From: Streptomyces sp. SJL17-4
GTDB taxonomy: Bacteria > Actinomycetota > Actinomycetes > Streptomycetales > Streptomycetaceae
NCBI RefSeq assembly: GCF_036826855.1
Contig: NZ_CP104578.1
Coordinates: forward strand, 2,914,001-2,978,000
Direction of reading: 5' to 3'
Length of the DNA stretch: 64,000 nucleotides
The position numbers and the translations under genes were made by a program. The notes under the pieces are model-generated. The model was given only the letters and a program-made list of their open reading frames with translations. It searched no databases and was not told where the DNA came from. Below, one piece after another: positions 32,131-40,982 of the stretch. How positions within the stretch are numbered: position 1 is the first letter of the stretch; each line of letters opens with the position of its first letter.

Positions 32131-34554
32131 TTACGCCGCCGCCACTCCCACCGGCACCGCCGCCGGCACCAGGGCGATCTCCAGGACCTGGCGGACGTCC
32201 GTCACCGGGTGGACCTCCAGCTTCTCCAGGATCTCGGCCGGGACGTCGTCCAGGTCGGCCTCGTTCCGCTTGGGGATCACGACCGTGGTGATGCCCGCCC
32301 GGTGCGCGGCGAGGAGCTTCTGCTTCACGCCGCCGATCGGGAGGACCCGGCCGGTGAGGGAGACCTCGCCGGTCATGGCCACGTCCGTACGGACGAGCCG
32401 CCCGCTCAGCAGGGAGGCGAGGGCGGTCGTCATGGTGACGCCCGCGCTCGGGCCGTCCTTGGGGACCGCGCCCGCGGGGAAGTGGATGTGCACGCCCCGG
32501 TCCTTCAGTCCGGTGACGGGCAGTTCCAGTTCCGCGCCGTGCGAGCGGAGGAAGGAGAGCGCGATCTGCGCCGACTCCTTCATCACGTCGCCCAGCTGGC
32601 CGGTGAGGGTCAGCCCGGCGGCGCCGGTCTCCGGGTCGGCCAGGGAGGCCTCGACGAAGAGGACGTCACCGCCCGCGCCGGTCACGGCGAGCCCGGTGGC
32701 GACACCCGGCACGGCGGTACGGCGCTCCGCCGGGTCCTGGGCCGACTCCGGTACGTGGTGCGGCCGCCCGATGAGCTCGCGCAGGTCGTCGGGACCGACC
32801 GAGAACGGCAGCTCGCGGTCGCCCAGTTCGTGCTGGGCCGCGACCTTGCGGAGCAGCCGGGAGATGGCCCGCTCCAGGGTGCGGACGCCCGCCTCACGGG
32901 TGTACTCGCCGGCCAGCCTGCGCAGGCTCGCGTCCTCCAGGACGACCTCGCCGGGCTCCAGGCCCGCGCGCTCCAGCTGCCGGGGCAGCAGGTGGTCACG
33001 GGCGATGACGACCTTCTCGTCCTCCGTGTAGCCGTCGAGCCTGACCAGCTCCATGCGGTCGAGCAGGGCTTCCGGGATGGCTTCGAGGACGTTGGCGGTG
33101 GCCAGGAAGACGACGTCGGAGAGGTCGAGTTCGACCTCCAGGTAGTGGTCGCGGAAGGTGTGGTTCTGCGCCGGGTCGAGGACTTCGAGGAGGGCCGCCG
33201 CGGGGTCGCCGCGGAAGTCGGAGCCGACCTTGTCGATCTCGTCGAGCAGGACCACCGGGTTCATGGACCCGGCCTCCTTGATGGCGCGGACGATCCGGCC
33301 GGGCAGGGCGCCGACGTAGGTCCTGCGGTGGCCGCGGATCTCCGCCTCGTCCCGTACGCCGCCGAGGGCGACCCGGACGAACTCGCGTCCCATCGCGTGC
33401 GCGACGGACTCGCCGAGCGAGGTCTTGCCGACGCCGGGCGGGCCGACCAGGGCGAGGACGGCTCCGCCTCGGCGGCCGCCGACGACGCCGAGGCCGCGGT
33501 CGGCGCGCCGCTTGCGCACCGCCAGGTACTCGGTGATCCGCTCCTTCACGTCGTCCAGGCCGGCGTGCTCGGCGTCGAGGACGGCGCGGGCGCCGCGGAT
33601 GTCGTACCGGTCCTCGGTCCGCTCGTTCCAGGGCAGTTCGAGGATGGTGTCGAGCCAGGTGCGGATCCAGGAGCCCTCGGGGGACTGGTCGCTGGACCGC
33701 TCCAGCTTCTCGACCTCCTTGAGGGCGGCCTCGCGGACCTTCTCGGGCAGGTCGGCGGCCTCCACGCGGGCGCGGTAGTCGTCGGACTCGTCCGCTGCGT
33801 CCTTGGCGGACTCGCCGTTGAGGTCGCGAAGCTCCTTGCGTACGGCTTCGAGCTGGCGGCGGAGCAGGAACTCGCGCTGCTGCTTGTCGACGCCCTCCTG
33901 GACGTCCTTGGCGATGGTCTCGGCGACGTCCTGCTCGGCGAGGTGCTCGCGGAGCTGGGCGGTGGCGAGCTTGAGGCGGGCGACCGGGTCGGCGGTCTCC
34001 AGGAGCGCGACCTTCTGCTCGACGGTGAGGAAGGGCGAGTATCCGGAGTTGTCGGCGAGGGCGCCGATGCCGTCGATCTGCTGGACGCGGTCGACGACCT
34101 GCCAGGCACCGCGCTTCTTGAGCCAGCTGGTGGCGAGCGCCTTGTACTCCTTGATCAGGTCGGTGACCTGACCGGGCAGCGGGTCCGGCAGGGCCTCCTC
34201 GACGGTGCTGCCCTCGACCCACAGGGCCGCGCCGGGTCCGGTCGTACCGGCGCCGATGCGCACGCGGCCGATGCCGCGGATCAGGGCGCCGGGGTCGCCG
34301 TCGGACAGCCGTCCGACCTGCTCGACGGTGCCCAGGACGCCGGTCCCGGCGTAGGTCCCGTCGACGCGGGGCACGAGCAGCACCCGCGGCTTGCCCGCTC
34401 CGGGCCGCGCGGCGGCCTGGGCGGCCTCCACCGCGGCACGGACGTCGTTGTCGGACAGGTCGAGCGGCACCACCATTCCGGGCAGCACGACCTCGTCGTC
34501 AAGCGGCAGTACGGGCAGAGTGAGCGGCACGGACGGCTTGGAGTCGGAAGCCAT
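32131..34554 (-). CDS. lon: ATP-dependent protease Lon
   Basis: 807 residues from ATG 34554 (GGGGAG seven bases upstream). N-terminal LON substrate-binding domain (about 10-200), AAA+ module with Walker A GPPGVGKTS and Walker B VVLLDEIDKV, and C-terminal peptidase with the Ser-Lys dyad S703 (KDGPSAG) and K746 (PIGGVKQK). It degrades damaged and regulatory proteins in the cytoplasm. The HAIR-like site upstream predicts repression by HspR, as known for lon in S. lividans and S. coelicolor. Confidence 0.97.
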   Translation of the reverse strand: MASDSKPSVPLTLPVLPLDDEVVLPGMVVPLDLSDNDVRAAVEAAQAAARPGAGKPRVLLVPRVDGTYAGTGVLGTVEQVGRLSDGDPGALIRGIGRVRIGAGTTGPGAALWVEGSTVEEALPDPLPGQVTDLIKEYKALATSWLKKRGAWQVVDRVQQIDGIGALADNSGYSPFLTVEQKVALLETADPVARLKLATAQLREHLAEQDVAETIAKDVQEGVDKQQREFLLRRQLEAVRKELRDLNGESAKDAADESDDYRARVEAADLPEKVREAALKEVEKLERSSDQSPEGSWIRTWLDTILELPWNERTEDRYDIRGARAVLDAEHAGLDDVKERITEYLAVRKRRADRGLGVVGGRRGGAVLALVGPPGVGKTSLGESVAHAMGREFVRVALGGVRDEAEIRGHRRTYVGALPGRIVRAIKEAGSMNPVVLLDEIDKVGSDFRGDPAAALLEVLDPAQNHTFRDHYLEVELDLSDVVFLATANVLEAIPEALLDRMELVRLDGYTEDEKVVIARDHLLPRQLERAGLEPGEVVLEDASLRRLAGEYTREAGVRTLERAISRLLRKVAAQHELGDRELPFSVGPDDLRELIGRPHHVPESAQDPAERRTAVPGVATGLAVTGAGGDVLFVEASLADPETGAAGLTLTGQLGDVMKESAQIALSFLRSHGAELELPVTGLKDRGVHIHFPAGAVPKDGPSAGVTMTTALASLLSGRLVRTDVAMTGEVSLTGRVLPIGGVKQKLLAAHRAGITTVVIPKRNEADLDDVPAEILEKLEVHPVTDVRQVLEIALVPAAVPVGVAAA

Positions 34555-34575
34555 GATCTCCCCTTCGGCAGTCAA

Positions 34576-34596
34576 GTTGAGCTATGCCGACTCAAT
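34576..34596. promoter_or_regulatory. HAIR element (HspR binding site) at the lon promoter
   Basis: GTTGAGC-N7-ACTCAAT, against the HAIR consensus CTTGAGT-N7-ACTCAAG; spacing is exact and 11 of 14 arm positions agree. It lies 22 bp upstream of the lon start codon. HspR uses such inverted repeats to repress dnaK, clpB and lon outside heat shock. Confidence 0.75.
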
Positions 34597-34684
34597 GCAT
34601 GTGAGCCCATGAATGTTCCCGGACGCCCGTTCGCTCTGAGCGATCACCCTCGCGCAGGCTGTTCTCGGCCGATGTAATGCCTGC

Positions 34685-35344
34685 ATGGATATCGCAGCTC
34701 TTACATCGGCGTGGGTGACGGGCTGGACCGTCTCCCGCGGGACCCCGGCCGCCGTCGACGAGCCCTGGGGCCACCGGATCGACGTGGGGCTGCCCCGGCA
34801 CGTCGTACGGCATGTACTGCCCGCCCCCGACGCGGCCACGGTCGGCGCGCTCTGCGCCCGGCTCACCACCCCGTACAGCTGGCTCAAGATCATGGCGGGG
34901 CCCGAGGACGCGCACGCGTGGATCACGGAGGGATGGACGGTCCCCGACGACCCGGGCTTCATGATGGTCAAGCCGCTGGACCCCGGCGCCCGGCCCGCAC
35001 CGCCCGAGGGGTACGCGCGGACCACCGAGGTCCGGGACGGTGTCATCCGGGTCCGCGTCCTGGCACCCGACGGCACCCTCGCCGCCCGCGGCCAGATCGC
35101 CCCGACCGGTTCCACGGCCGTCGCCGACCAGATCGAGACCGATCCCGCGCACCGTCGGCGCGGCCTCGGCGCCAACGTCATGCGCACCCTGGAGGCGGCC
35201 GCCGCCCAGGCCGGCGCCGAGACCGGGGTGCTCTCCGCGACCACGGACGGCCTCGCGCTGTACGACTCCCTCGACTGGCGCTACCGGGGGCCGCTGACCG
35301 GCATCGTCCGGGACGGCGGCGGTACCGGTCCCGGGACCGGCTGA
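34685..35344 (+). CDS. GNAT-family acetyltransferase
   Basis: 219 residues from ATG 34685. The C-terminal half holds the GNAT acetyl-CoA fold: IAPTGSTAVADQIETDPAHRRRGLG (motif A with R/Q-x-x-G-x-G/A as RRRGLGANVM) and LYDSLDWRYRGPLTG. The N-terminal half is specific to this branch. TGTAAT at 34673-34678 sits six bases before the ATG with no Shine-Dalgarno, so the message is probably leaderless. Substrate unknown. Divergent from lon, sharing the HAIR-containing region. Confidence 0.82.
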   Translation: MDIAALTSAWVTGWTVSRGTPAAVDEPWGHRIDVGLPRHVVRHVLPAPDAATVGALCARLTTPYSWLKIMAGPEDAHAWITEGWTVPDDPGFMMVKPLDPGARPAPPEGYARTTEVRDGVIRVRVLAPDGTLAARGQIAPTGSTAVADQIETDPAHRRRGLGANVMRTLEAAAAQAGAETGVLSATTDGLALYDSLDWRYRGPLTGIVRDGGGTGPGTG

Positions 35345-35408
35345 CGGCTCGGACCCGAACCTGACCGTCCGGCTGCGCGCGGTGCCCGTCACCCGGCATG
35401 CTCGGTCC

Positions 35409-36029
35409 ATGGTGCGAGGCGTACGGGGCACGTGGTGCGGGACCCTGCTTCTGGTCGGGGTCCTGGTCGGCGGTACGAGCGGCTGCGGGCCGGAGACGCC
35501 GCCCGCGCCGGGCGGGCCGCCCTCGCGGGTGAGCGGAGCGCCCTCGGGGTCGAGCGAACCGGCCGAGCCGAGCACCGCGACGCCCTCCGGTGCCACGACG
35601 ACTCCCGGCGCCACGACGACCCCCGGGGCAACGACAGTGCCGGGCGCCACCACGGCGCCCGGCGCTCCCACAGCGGACCCCCACCCGGCCGAGGTCCTCG
35701 TCGAGGTCGTCGTCAACGGCGGCCTCGCCGGAGTCCGCAACCAGCTCGTCGTCCACTACGACGGCTCCTGGACCAGCCGCTCCGGCACCAAGCCGCCCCG
35801 CACCGGCCGGCAGACCCCCGCCGAGGCCGCCGAGCTCCGGGCCGCCCTGGAGGACCCCGCGTACGCCCGGGTCCCGGAGCGGCCGACGGGCGGCCCGGTC
35901 TTCGACGGCTTCCAGTACTACGTGACGTACCGCCACCGCCTCGTCGTCGCGGGCGACGGCGAGCGCCCGGCCGCGCTCCAGCGGGTCTTCGCCGCCCTCC
36001 CGGAGGGCGGCCCGCCGACGAACCCGTGA
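35409..36029 (+). CDS. Putative lipoprotein with Thr/Pro repeat
   Basis: 206 residues from ATG 35409 (GTG 35382 would add nine). A short signal peptide ends LVGGTSGC, a plausible lipobox, so the protein is probably membrane-tethered. Residues 45-75 carry a five-fold repeat of GATTxPGATT type, encoded by a tandem DNA repeat, as a wall-spanning linker. The C-terminal domain (VVVNGGLAGVRNQLVVHYDGSW, GFQYYVTYRHRLVVAGDGE) resembles small inhibitor-like or protealysin-like domains, but I cannot name a family. Confidence 0.7.
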   Translation: MVRGVRGTWCGTLLLVGVLVGGTSGCGPETPPAPGGPPSRVSGAPSGSSEPAEPSTATPSGATTTPGATTTPGATTVPGATTAPGAPTADPHPAEVLVEVVVNGGLAGVRNQLVVHYDGSWTSRSGTKPPRTGRQTPAEAAELRAALEDPAYARVPERPTGGPVFDGFQYYVTYRHRLVVAGDGERPAALQRVFAALPEGGPPTNP

Positions 36030-36031
36030 AC

Positions 36032-36072
36032 CGTGAACCGAACCGGGGCGATCGCGTGAACCGAACCGGGGC
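36032..36072 (+). promoter_or_regulatory. Direct repeats CGTGAACCGAACCGGGGC before the ECF sigma gene
   Basis: Two exact 18-bp copies at 36032-36049 and 36055-36072, each containing GAACC, the core of many ECF -35 elements. The second lies at promoter distance from the sigma start at 36093. This would fit autoregulation by the sigma factor, but the repeat may be a simple duplication. Confidence 0.35.
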
Positions 36073-36092
36073 ACGCGCGCGATAGAGAAGGC

Positions 36093-36728
36093 GTGAGACT
36101 GTTGCGCCCCGCAGGGGGAGGCCCCGCCGGGGGCGACGAGGACGACGACACGGCGCTGCTGCGCGCGGTCGCCCGGGGGGACTCCGAGGCGCTCGCCGTG
36201 CTGTACGACCGGCACGCCGGCTGGCTGCACGCGCGCCTCGCCCGGCGCTGCGCGGACGAGGAGACCGTACGGGAGGTCCTCCAGGACACCTTCGTCACGG
36301 TCTGGCGCTCGGCCGGCGGCCACCGGGGCCGGGGCGAGGCCGGCGGCTGGATCTGGGTGATCGCGGCCCGGCGGCTGGTGGACGCGCAGCGGGCCCGGGC
36401 CCGCGCGGAACGCGTCGTGGAACGGGCGGCCGAACACGCCGCCGTACCCACGGAGCCGCCCGCCGCCACCTCCTCCGCCGAGGACCGGGTGCTCGCCGGA
36501 CTGGAGTACGGGGAGGTCGGCGCGGCCCTCGACCGGATCTCGCCCGAACTCGCCGAGGTCCTGCGGGCGACCGTCGTCGACGGCCTGACGACCCGCGAGA
36601 CCGCCCGGCTCCTCGGCATACCCGAGGGCACGGTCAAGACCCGCGCCCTGCGCGCCCGCCGCGAGCTGCGCGCCGCGCTCGGAGCGGCCCACCCCGGCGG
36701 CCCACACGCCTTGGGAGGCACCGCATGA
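36093..36728 (+). CDS. ECF-family RNA polymerase sigma factor
   Basis: 211 residues from GTG 36093 with AGAAGG six bases upstream. Region 2 (SEALAVLYDRHAGWLHARL, VREVLQDTFVTVWRSAGG, RGEAGGWIWVIAARRLVDAQR) and region 4 (LDRISPELAEVLRATVVDGLTTRETARLLGIPEGTVKTRALRARRELR, about 145-195) are both complete. First gene of a five-gene run with overlapping start and stop codons: sigma, anti-sigma, ABC ATPase and two membrane proteins. Confidence 0.93.
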   Translation: MRLLRPAGGGPAGGDEDDDTALLRAVARGDSEALAVLYDRHAGWLHARLARRCADEETVREVLQDTFVTVWRSAGGHRGRGEAGGWIWVIAARRLVDAQRARARAERVVERAAEHAAVPTEPPAATSSAEDRVLAGLEYGEVGAALDRISPELAEVLRATVVDGLTTRETARLLGIPEGTVKTRALRARRELRAALGAAHPGGPHALGGTA

Positions 36729-37924
36729 CGACACAGCGCCCCCCTGTCGACGGCCTCGGGAGCCCCCGGCTCCCCTGGCACGTCTCCGACGACCTCGCGC
36801 GCCGGTACGCCGACGGGTCCGCCGCAGAGACCGATGCCTGGTCGCTGGAGAAGCACGTCGAGTCCTGCGCGGGCTGCGCGGGCCGCGTCTCGGCCGCCGT
36901 ACGGGCCGGAACGGCCGGCCCGGTACTCGAGAGCGTCCGCGCCGAGCTGCTGGCGTCGCTCGGGCACGGTCCGGCGCCGGAGGGCACCCGGGCCGCCCGC
37001 CCGGGTGCCCACGGACCCCGGACCGAACCCGCCACGTCCCACGGACGCCGGACCGAATCCGCCACGTCCCTCGGACGCCGGTTCGCAGCCGCCGCCTTCC
37101 TCGGACGCCGACCCGGGTCCGCCGCCTCGCTCGGCACCCGACCCGAATCCGCCGCACCTCTCGGCACCCGGCCCACATCCGCCGTACCTCTCGAACGCCG
37201 ACCCGAATCCGCCGCCTCGCTCAGCGCCCGGCCCGCCCGCGTCTCGCCCGCTCCCGCCCCGCCCGCGCTCGCCCCGCCGACCCCGCCCGCCCCCACCCCC
37301 CTCGGCCGGTGGGCCAGGCTCTGGTGGGCCGTCGGGCCCGCTCTCCGCGGGTCCTGGCTGGTGGCCGTGCTGCTGGTCGTCGGCGGGGCTTTCGGGCTCG
37401 CGTACGGAGCCGGGGTCCAAGGGACACGGAATCTGCTGCTCGCCCTCTCGCCCCTCCTTCCGCTCGCCGGTGTCGCCGTCTCGTACGGACGTCACGCCGA
37501 CCCGCTGTACGAGATCACCGCCGCCACCCCGTCCGGCGGGCTGCGGCTGCTGCTCACCCGTACCGCCGCCGTCCTCGCCGTGTGCGTACCGCTGCTGACC
37601 GCCGGCGGCGCGCTGCTGCCGCCGGTGGCCGGCTTCCCGGGGGCGGCCGCCTGGCTGCTTCCCGGTCTGGCGCTGACCCTGGCCACGCTCGCGCTCGGCT
37701 CGTTCGTCGGCTGCCGGGCGGCGGCCGCGACGCTCGGCGCCGGGTGGCTGCTCGCCGTCACGGGTCCGCTGCTCGAACCCGCGGACACGGCCGCCTCGGC
37801 CACCGCGCTCGCCCCGTACTTCTCCGGCCCCGCCGCCCAAGGGGGGTGGGCCGCCGCCGCGCTGGCCTGCGCGGCCCTCCTCGCGGTGCGGCGCCGTTCC
37901 TTCGACCACCTGGAGTCCCGGTGA
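36725..37924 (+). CDS. Zinc-finger anti-sigma factor fused to a multi-pass membrane domain
   Basis: 399 residues, start overlapping the sigma stop (ATGA). The N-terminal ZAS motif H44-x3-C48-x2-C51 (EKHVESCAGC) is the sigma-binding zinc site. Residues 95-180 are about eight imperfect ten-residue repeats (LGRRPGSAAS, LGTRPESAAP, LERRPESAAS). The C-terminal 200 residues hold about six membrane helices rather than the single helix of typical membrane anti-sigmas, and look like a transporter subunit. It probably holds the sigma at the membrane and may sense the state of the ABC exporter. Confidence 0.85.
   Translation: MTTQRPPVDGLGSPRLPWHVSDDLARRYADGSAAETDAWSLEKHVESCAGCAGRVSAAVRAGTAGPVLESVRAELLASLGHGPAPEGTRAARPGAHGPRTEPATSHGRRTESATSLGRRFAAAAFLGRRPGSAASLGTRPESAAPLGTRPTSAVPLERRPESAASLSARPARVSPAPAPPALAPPTPPAPTPLGRWARLWWAVGPALRGSWLVAVLLVVGGAFGLAYGAGVQGTRNLLLALSPLLPLAGVAVSYGRHADPLYEITAATPSGGLRLLLTRTAAVLAVCVPLLTAGGALLPPVAGFPGAAAWLLPGLALTLATLALGSFVGCRAAAATLGAGWLLAVTGPLLEPADTAASATALAPYFSGPAAQGGWAAAALACAALLAVRRRSFDHLESR
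37012..37250. repeat. About eight 30-bp imperfect repeats inside the anti-sigma gene
   Basis: In-frame DNA repeats of the type CTCGGCACCCGACCCGAATC followed by CGCCGCC encode the decapeptide linker between zinc finger and membrane domain. All copies keep the reading frame. Confidence 0.75.
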
Positions 37925-38718
37925 ACCCCTCGACCGCCGTCGCGGTGAGCGGACTGACCGTCCGCCACCGCCGTACCGTCGCCCTCGACCGGCTCGATCT
38001 GTCCCTCGGTCCCGGCGTCCACGGCCTGCTCGGCCCGAACGGCGCGGGCAAGACCTCCCTCATCCGGGTCCTCGCGACCGTCGCCGCGCCCTCCTCCGGC
38101 CGGGTGGAGCTGCTCGGCGGGGACGCCACCAGCCACCGTGAACGTACCGACATCAGGCGCCGACTCGGCTATCTGCCACAGGAGTTCGGCTACTACCCGG
38201 CCTTCACCGTGCGGGAGTTCGTGGCCTACGTCGCATGGCTCAAGGAGGTACCGGCCGGCCGCGTCCCGGCAGCGGTCGAGCGCGCGGTGGCGCGGGTCGG
38301 GCTCGGCGACCGGATCGACGCAAGGATGAAGACACTGTCGGGCGGCATGGTCCGGCGCGCCGGAATCGCCCAGGCCATCGTGAACGAACCGGAGTTGCTG
38401 CTGCTCGACGAGCCGACCGCCGGCCTCGATCCGGAGCAGCGGGTCGATTTCCGTTCGCTGCTACGGGAGTTGGGCTCGGAGGCGACGGTGGTGGTCTCCA
38501 CGCACCTGGTGGAGGACGTGGCCGCGGCCTGCACCGACGTCGCCCTCATCGAGGCGGGCCGCCTCGCCTTCCAGGGCTCGACGGCCGAACTCACCGCCCT
38601 CGGCGGGGAGTCCACCGACGGCGACGACTCCACGACCCACGCCGTCGAGCGCGGCTACACGGCCGCCCTGCACGCCCACCGAGCCCCCTCGGACGCCGCG
38701 AAGGGAGCACTCCGGTGA
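37921..38718 (+). CDS. ABC transporter ATP-binding protein
   Basis: 265 residues, GTG start overlapping the anti-sigma stop. Walker A GPNGAGKTS (38-46), Q-loop YLPQEFGYYP, signature LSGGMVRR, Walker B LLLLDEPTAGLDP and the switch histidine STHLVED are all present, so the ATPase should be active. This is a drug/antibiotic-exporter type (CcmA-like) ATPase. It presumably pairs with the membrane proteins on either side. Confidence 0.94.
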   Translation: MNPSTAVAVSGLTVRHRRTVALDRLDLSLGPGVHGLLGPNGAGKTSLIRVLATVAAPSSGRVELLGGDATSHRERTDIRRRLGYLPQEFGYYPAFTVREFVAYVAWLKEVPAGRVPAAVERAVARVGLGDRIDARMKTLSGGMVRRAGIAQAIVNEPELLLLDEPTAGLDPEQRVDFRSLLRELGSEATVVVSTHLVEDVAAACTDVALIEAGRLAFQGSTAELTALGGESTDGDDSTTHAVERGYTAALHAHRAPSDAAKGALR

Positions 38719-40061
38719 CCGCCACCCTCACCCCGCCCCCGGCCTCGACCCCTCCCTCGCCCCGGACCGCCGGAAGGGCCACCCGCACGCCGAAGCCCGT
38801 TCTCATCGAGCTGCGCCGCGGGCTCGGCCCCTGGACCGGTGCCGCCGTCCTCCTCACCATCCTCGTGACGATGTACGGCAAGGCCCCCGGCTGGCAGGGG
38901 CGTTGGGCCGATGCCACCAACATGCTGCACGTGACCACCGGGATGCTCGTCGGGCCGCTCGCGCTCGCAGCGGGCTGCTGGCAGGGCGGCCGGGACCGAC
39001 GGCGCGGGACGCTGGACCTCTGGGAGTCCGCGCCCCGTTCGCCACTCCGCCGCCTGTTCGTCGCGGTCGCCCCGTCGGCGCTCTGGCCGGCCGCGGGGGT
39101 GCTCCTCGGCGACGCCGTCTGTCTCCTCGCGACCTGGCCGTACGCCTCCGGCGGCCGTCCCTTCCTCGAACTCCTCGCCGCCGACGCGGTCGCCGTCGCC
39201 GCCCTGGGCGCGATCGGCCATGTCGTCGGACGTACGGTCCGCTGGCGGCTGACGGCCCCGCTCCTGGGCATCATCGGGTACGTCGGGCTCGGGATCGGCG
39301 CGTACAGCCACCAACCCGTCCGTTGGCTCAGCCCCGCCTCGGAGCACCAGTTCCTCTGGGACCGGCCGGTGTGGTGGTTCGGTCCGGTGTCGATGGCGTG
39401 GACGGCCGGACTCGCGCTCACCGCGCTCCTGGCGTACGGCCTCCGCCGGGCGCGGCTGCGACCGCTGGCCCTGGTCCCGCTGGCCGTTGCGGTCGCCGCC
39501 GCCGCTCTGATCCTGCGCCTGCCGACGGACGAGGGCCCGTGGCGCCCGGACCCGGCCCTGGCCCGCCCGCTCTGCGACGACGGCACACCGCAGGTCTGCC
39601 TCACGGCCGTGGACGAACGCCTGCTGCCGGAGGTGTCGGCGGCGCTCGCCCCGCTCAACGCGCGCCTCAAGGGGCTGCCCGGCGCCCCGGTCCGCTGGGT
39701 CGGCGGCCCGTTCGGACCCGCGCGCCCCGGGGACGTCGAACTGCCCGACGCGGCGGCGGACGCGGTGCGCGGCCGGCTTCCGCACCCGGATCTGTATCTG
39801 AACTCGGCGGTGTCGTGGCTGTTCTCGGACACGTGCGAGCCGGGTGACGGCACGGGTCGGGACGCGGAGCGGGCGAGCATCATCAACCTCGCCGTCATCG
39901 AGTGGCTGGCGCCGACGCCCTTGGGCTACGGCCCCGATCCGACCGTCGTCCGGCCGTACATCGACCGCCTCCGGGCCAAGTCGCCTGCCGCCCAACGCGA
40001 TTACCTGGGCCGCTATCTGGCGGCGAACACCTGTCACCCCGACGAGGTGCCGGTCCCGTGA
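38715..40061 (+). CDS. ABC transporter permease-like membrane protein
   Basis: 448 residues from GTG 38715, overlapping the ATPase stop. About six membrane segments in the first 260 residues (AAVLLTILVTMYG, LVGPLALAAGCWQGG, ALLAYGLRRARLRPLALVPLAVAVAAAALIL), then about 180 soluble residues (RPLCDDGTPQVCLTAVDERLL, SDTCEPGDGTG) that probably face outside and contain four cysteines. Such ABC-2-like proteins with an exported tail occur in streptomycete export operons. Substrate unknown. Confidence 0.8.
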   Translation: MTATLTPPPASTPPSPRTAGRATRTPKPVLIELRRGLGPWTGAAVLLTILVTMYGKAPGWQGRWADATNMLHVTTGMLVGPLALAAGCWQGGRDRRRGTLDLWESAPRSPLRRLFVAVAPSALWPAAGVLLGDAVCLLATWPYASGGRPFLELLAADAVAVAALGAIGHVVGRTVRWRLTAPLLGIIGYVGLGIGAYSHQPVRWLSPASEHQFLWDRPVWWFGPVSMAWTAGLALTALLAYGLRRARLRPLALVPLAVAVAAAALILRLPTDEGPWRPDPALARPLCDDGTPQVCLTAVDERLLPEVSAALAPLNARLKGLPGAPVRWVGGPFGPARPGDVELPDAAADAVRGRLPHPDLYLNSAVSWLFSDTCEPGDGTGRDAERASIINLAVIEWLAPTPLGYGPDPTVVRPYIDRLRAKSPAAQRDYLGRYLAANTCHPDEVPVP

Positions 40062-40669
40062 GGTCCTCGTCCCTGCTCTATCTGCGCTCCCGCGCCCTGC
40101 CCGGCGCCCTGGCCGCCCTCGCCGGAACGGCGGTGGCCGCCGCCTGGGCGGCCCGGTGGCTGGAGTCGCTGCCCGACTTCGACCACACGGCCCGGCTGCC
40201 GGTCGTCGTCCTCGGCCCGCTGCTCGCGGCCGCCGCGATCGGCGCCAGCCTCCACACGCCGAGCGACGAGCTGGACCGTACGGCGGTACGCGCCTGGTGG
40301 CCGCGCCGTCTCGCCCATGTGCTCGCCCCGGCCGTCCTCGCCGTCGCGCTGCTGGCCCTGGCGGTGCCGGGGCACGCGGAGGAGTTCGGCGCGCTCGCGG
40401 CCGTACGCAACACCCTCGGCCTGGTGGGGGTGGCGGCGGGCGCCGCCGCTGTCACCGGCGCCCGGCTGAGCTGGATGCCGCCGGCCTTCTTCGTGGGCAC
40501 CGTCTATCTCGCGGCCCCGTCCGCCCCGGGCGGCGGGGCCCAGTGGTGGGCCTGGGTGATGCAGCCGGGCACCCAGGCGGGAGCGTGGACGGTGGCGGTC
40601 GCCACGCTCGTGGCGGGCACGGGCCTGCACGCGTGGCGAGGCGCTCGGCGGGTGACCGGCGAGTCCTGA
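40058..40669 (+). CDS. Membrane protein, last gene of the sigma/ABC operon
   Basis: 203 residues from GTG 40058, again overlapping the previous stop (GTGA). Six or so hydrophobic segments and little else; Ala/Val-rich. Probably a second permease subunit of the transporter. Its final codons (V-T-G-E-S) and stop are the first copy of a 33-bp tandem repeat that continues into the intergenic region. Confidence 0.75.
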   Translation: MRSSSLLYLRSRALPGALAALAGTAVAAAWAARWLESLPDFDHTARLPVVVLGPLLAAAAIGASLHTPSDELDRTAVRAWWPRRLAHVLAPAVLAVALLALAVPGHAEEFGALAAVRNTLGLVGVAAGAAAVTGARLSWMPPAFFVGTVYLAAPSAPGGGAQWWAWVMQPGTQAGAWTVAVATLVAGTGLHAWRGARRVTGES

Positions 40670-40731
40670 GCGACAGCGCGGCGGGTGACCGGCGAGCCCT
40701 GAGCAACAGCGCGGCGGGCGGCGAGTCCTGA
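40646..40731. repeat. 33-bp tandem repeats duplicating a gene end
   Basis: Unit CGGCGGGTGACCGGCGAGTC then CTGAGCGACAGCG, starting at 40646, 40679 and (shortened by 5 bp) 40712. Copy 1 contains the real stop codon of the operon's last gene; copies 2 and 3 repeat the same stop outside the gene. Confidence 0.8.
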
Positions 40732-40805
40732 GGAAGCGCCCGCCGTACGGTCGGTACCCGTGAAGTAACCGGATGACTTCGAAGTGCCTTCTTCCCCGAA
40801 TCTCC

Positions 40806-40868
40806 GCCGTGCCGCAGGATTTCCACATCGACGCGTGGGAATCCCGCGGCACGGCTTTCTCCTTGTGC
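40806..40868 (+). terminator. Large stem-loop terminator
   Basis: Arms 40806-40826 and 40835-40855, 21 bp with two mismatches (outer GCCGTGCCGC / GCGGCACGGC perfect), 8-nt loop ATCGACGC, followed by TTTCTCCTTGT. It ends the sigma/ABC operon, or attenuates transcription into the MFS gene 115 bp on. The rest of the 313-bp gap (40670-40982) holds no gene. Confidence 0.7.
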
Positions 40869-40982
40869 CGCGCCCCCTGTCGGGCCGGCTTCTCACGCGG
40901 ACTTCAAGGGAACGCCACTCGCCTGCCGCAGGAATGCGGCTGATTCCCCACGACTATTCCTTCGCGCACAAGGAGCAATTCT

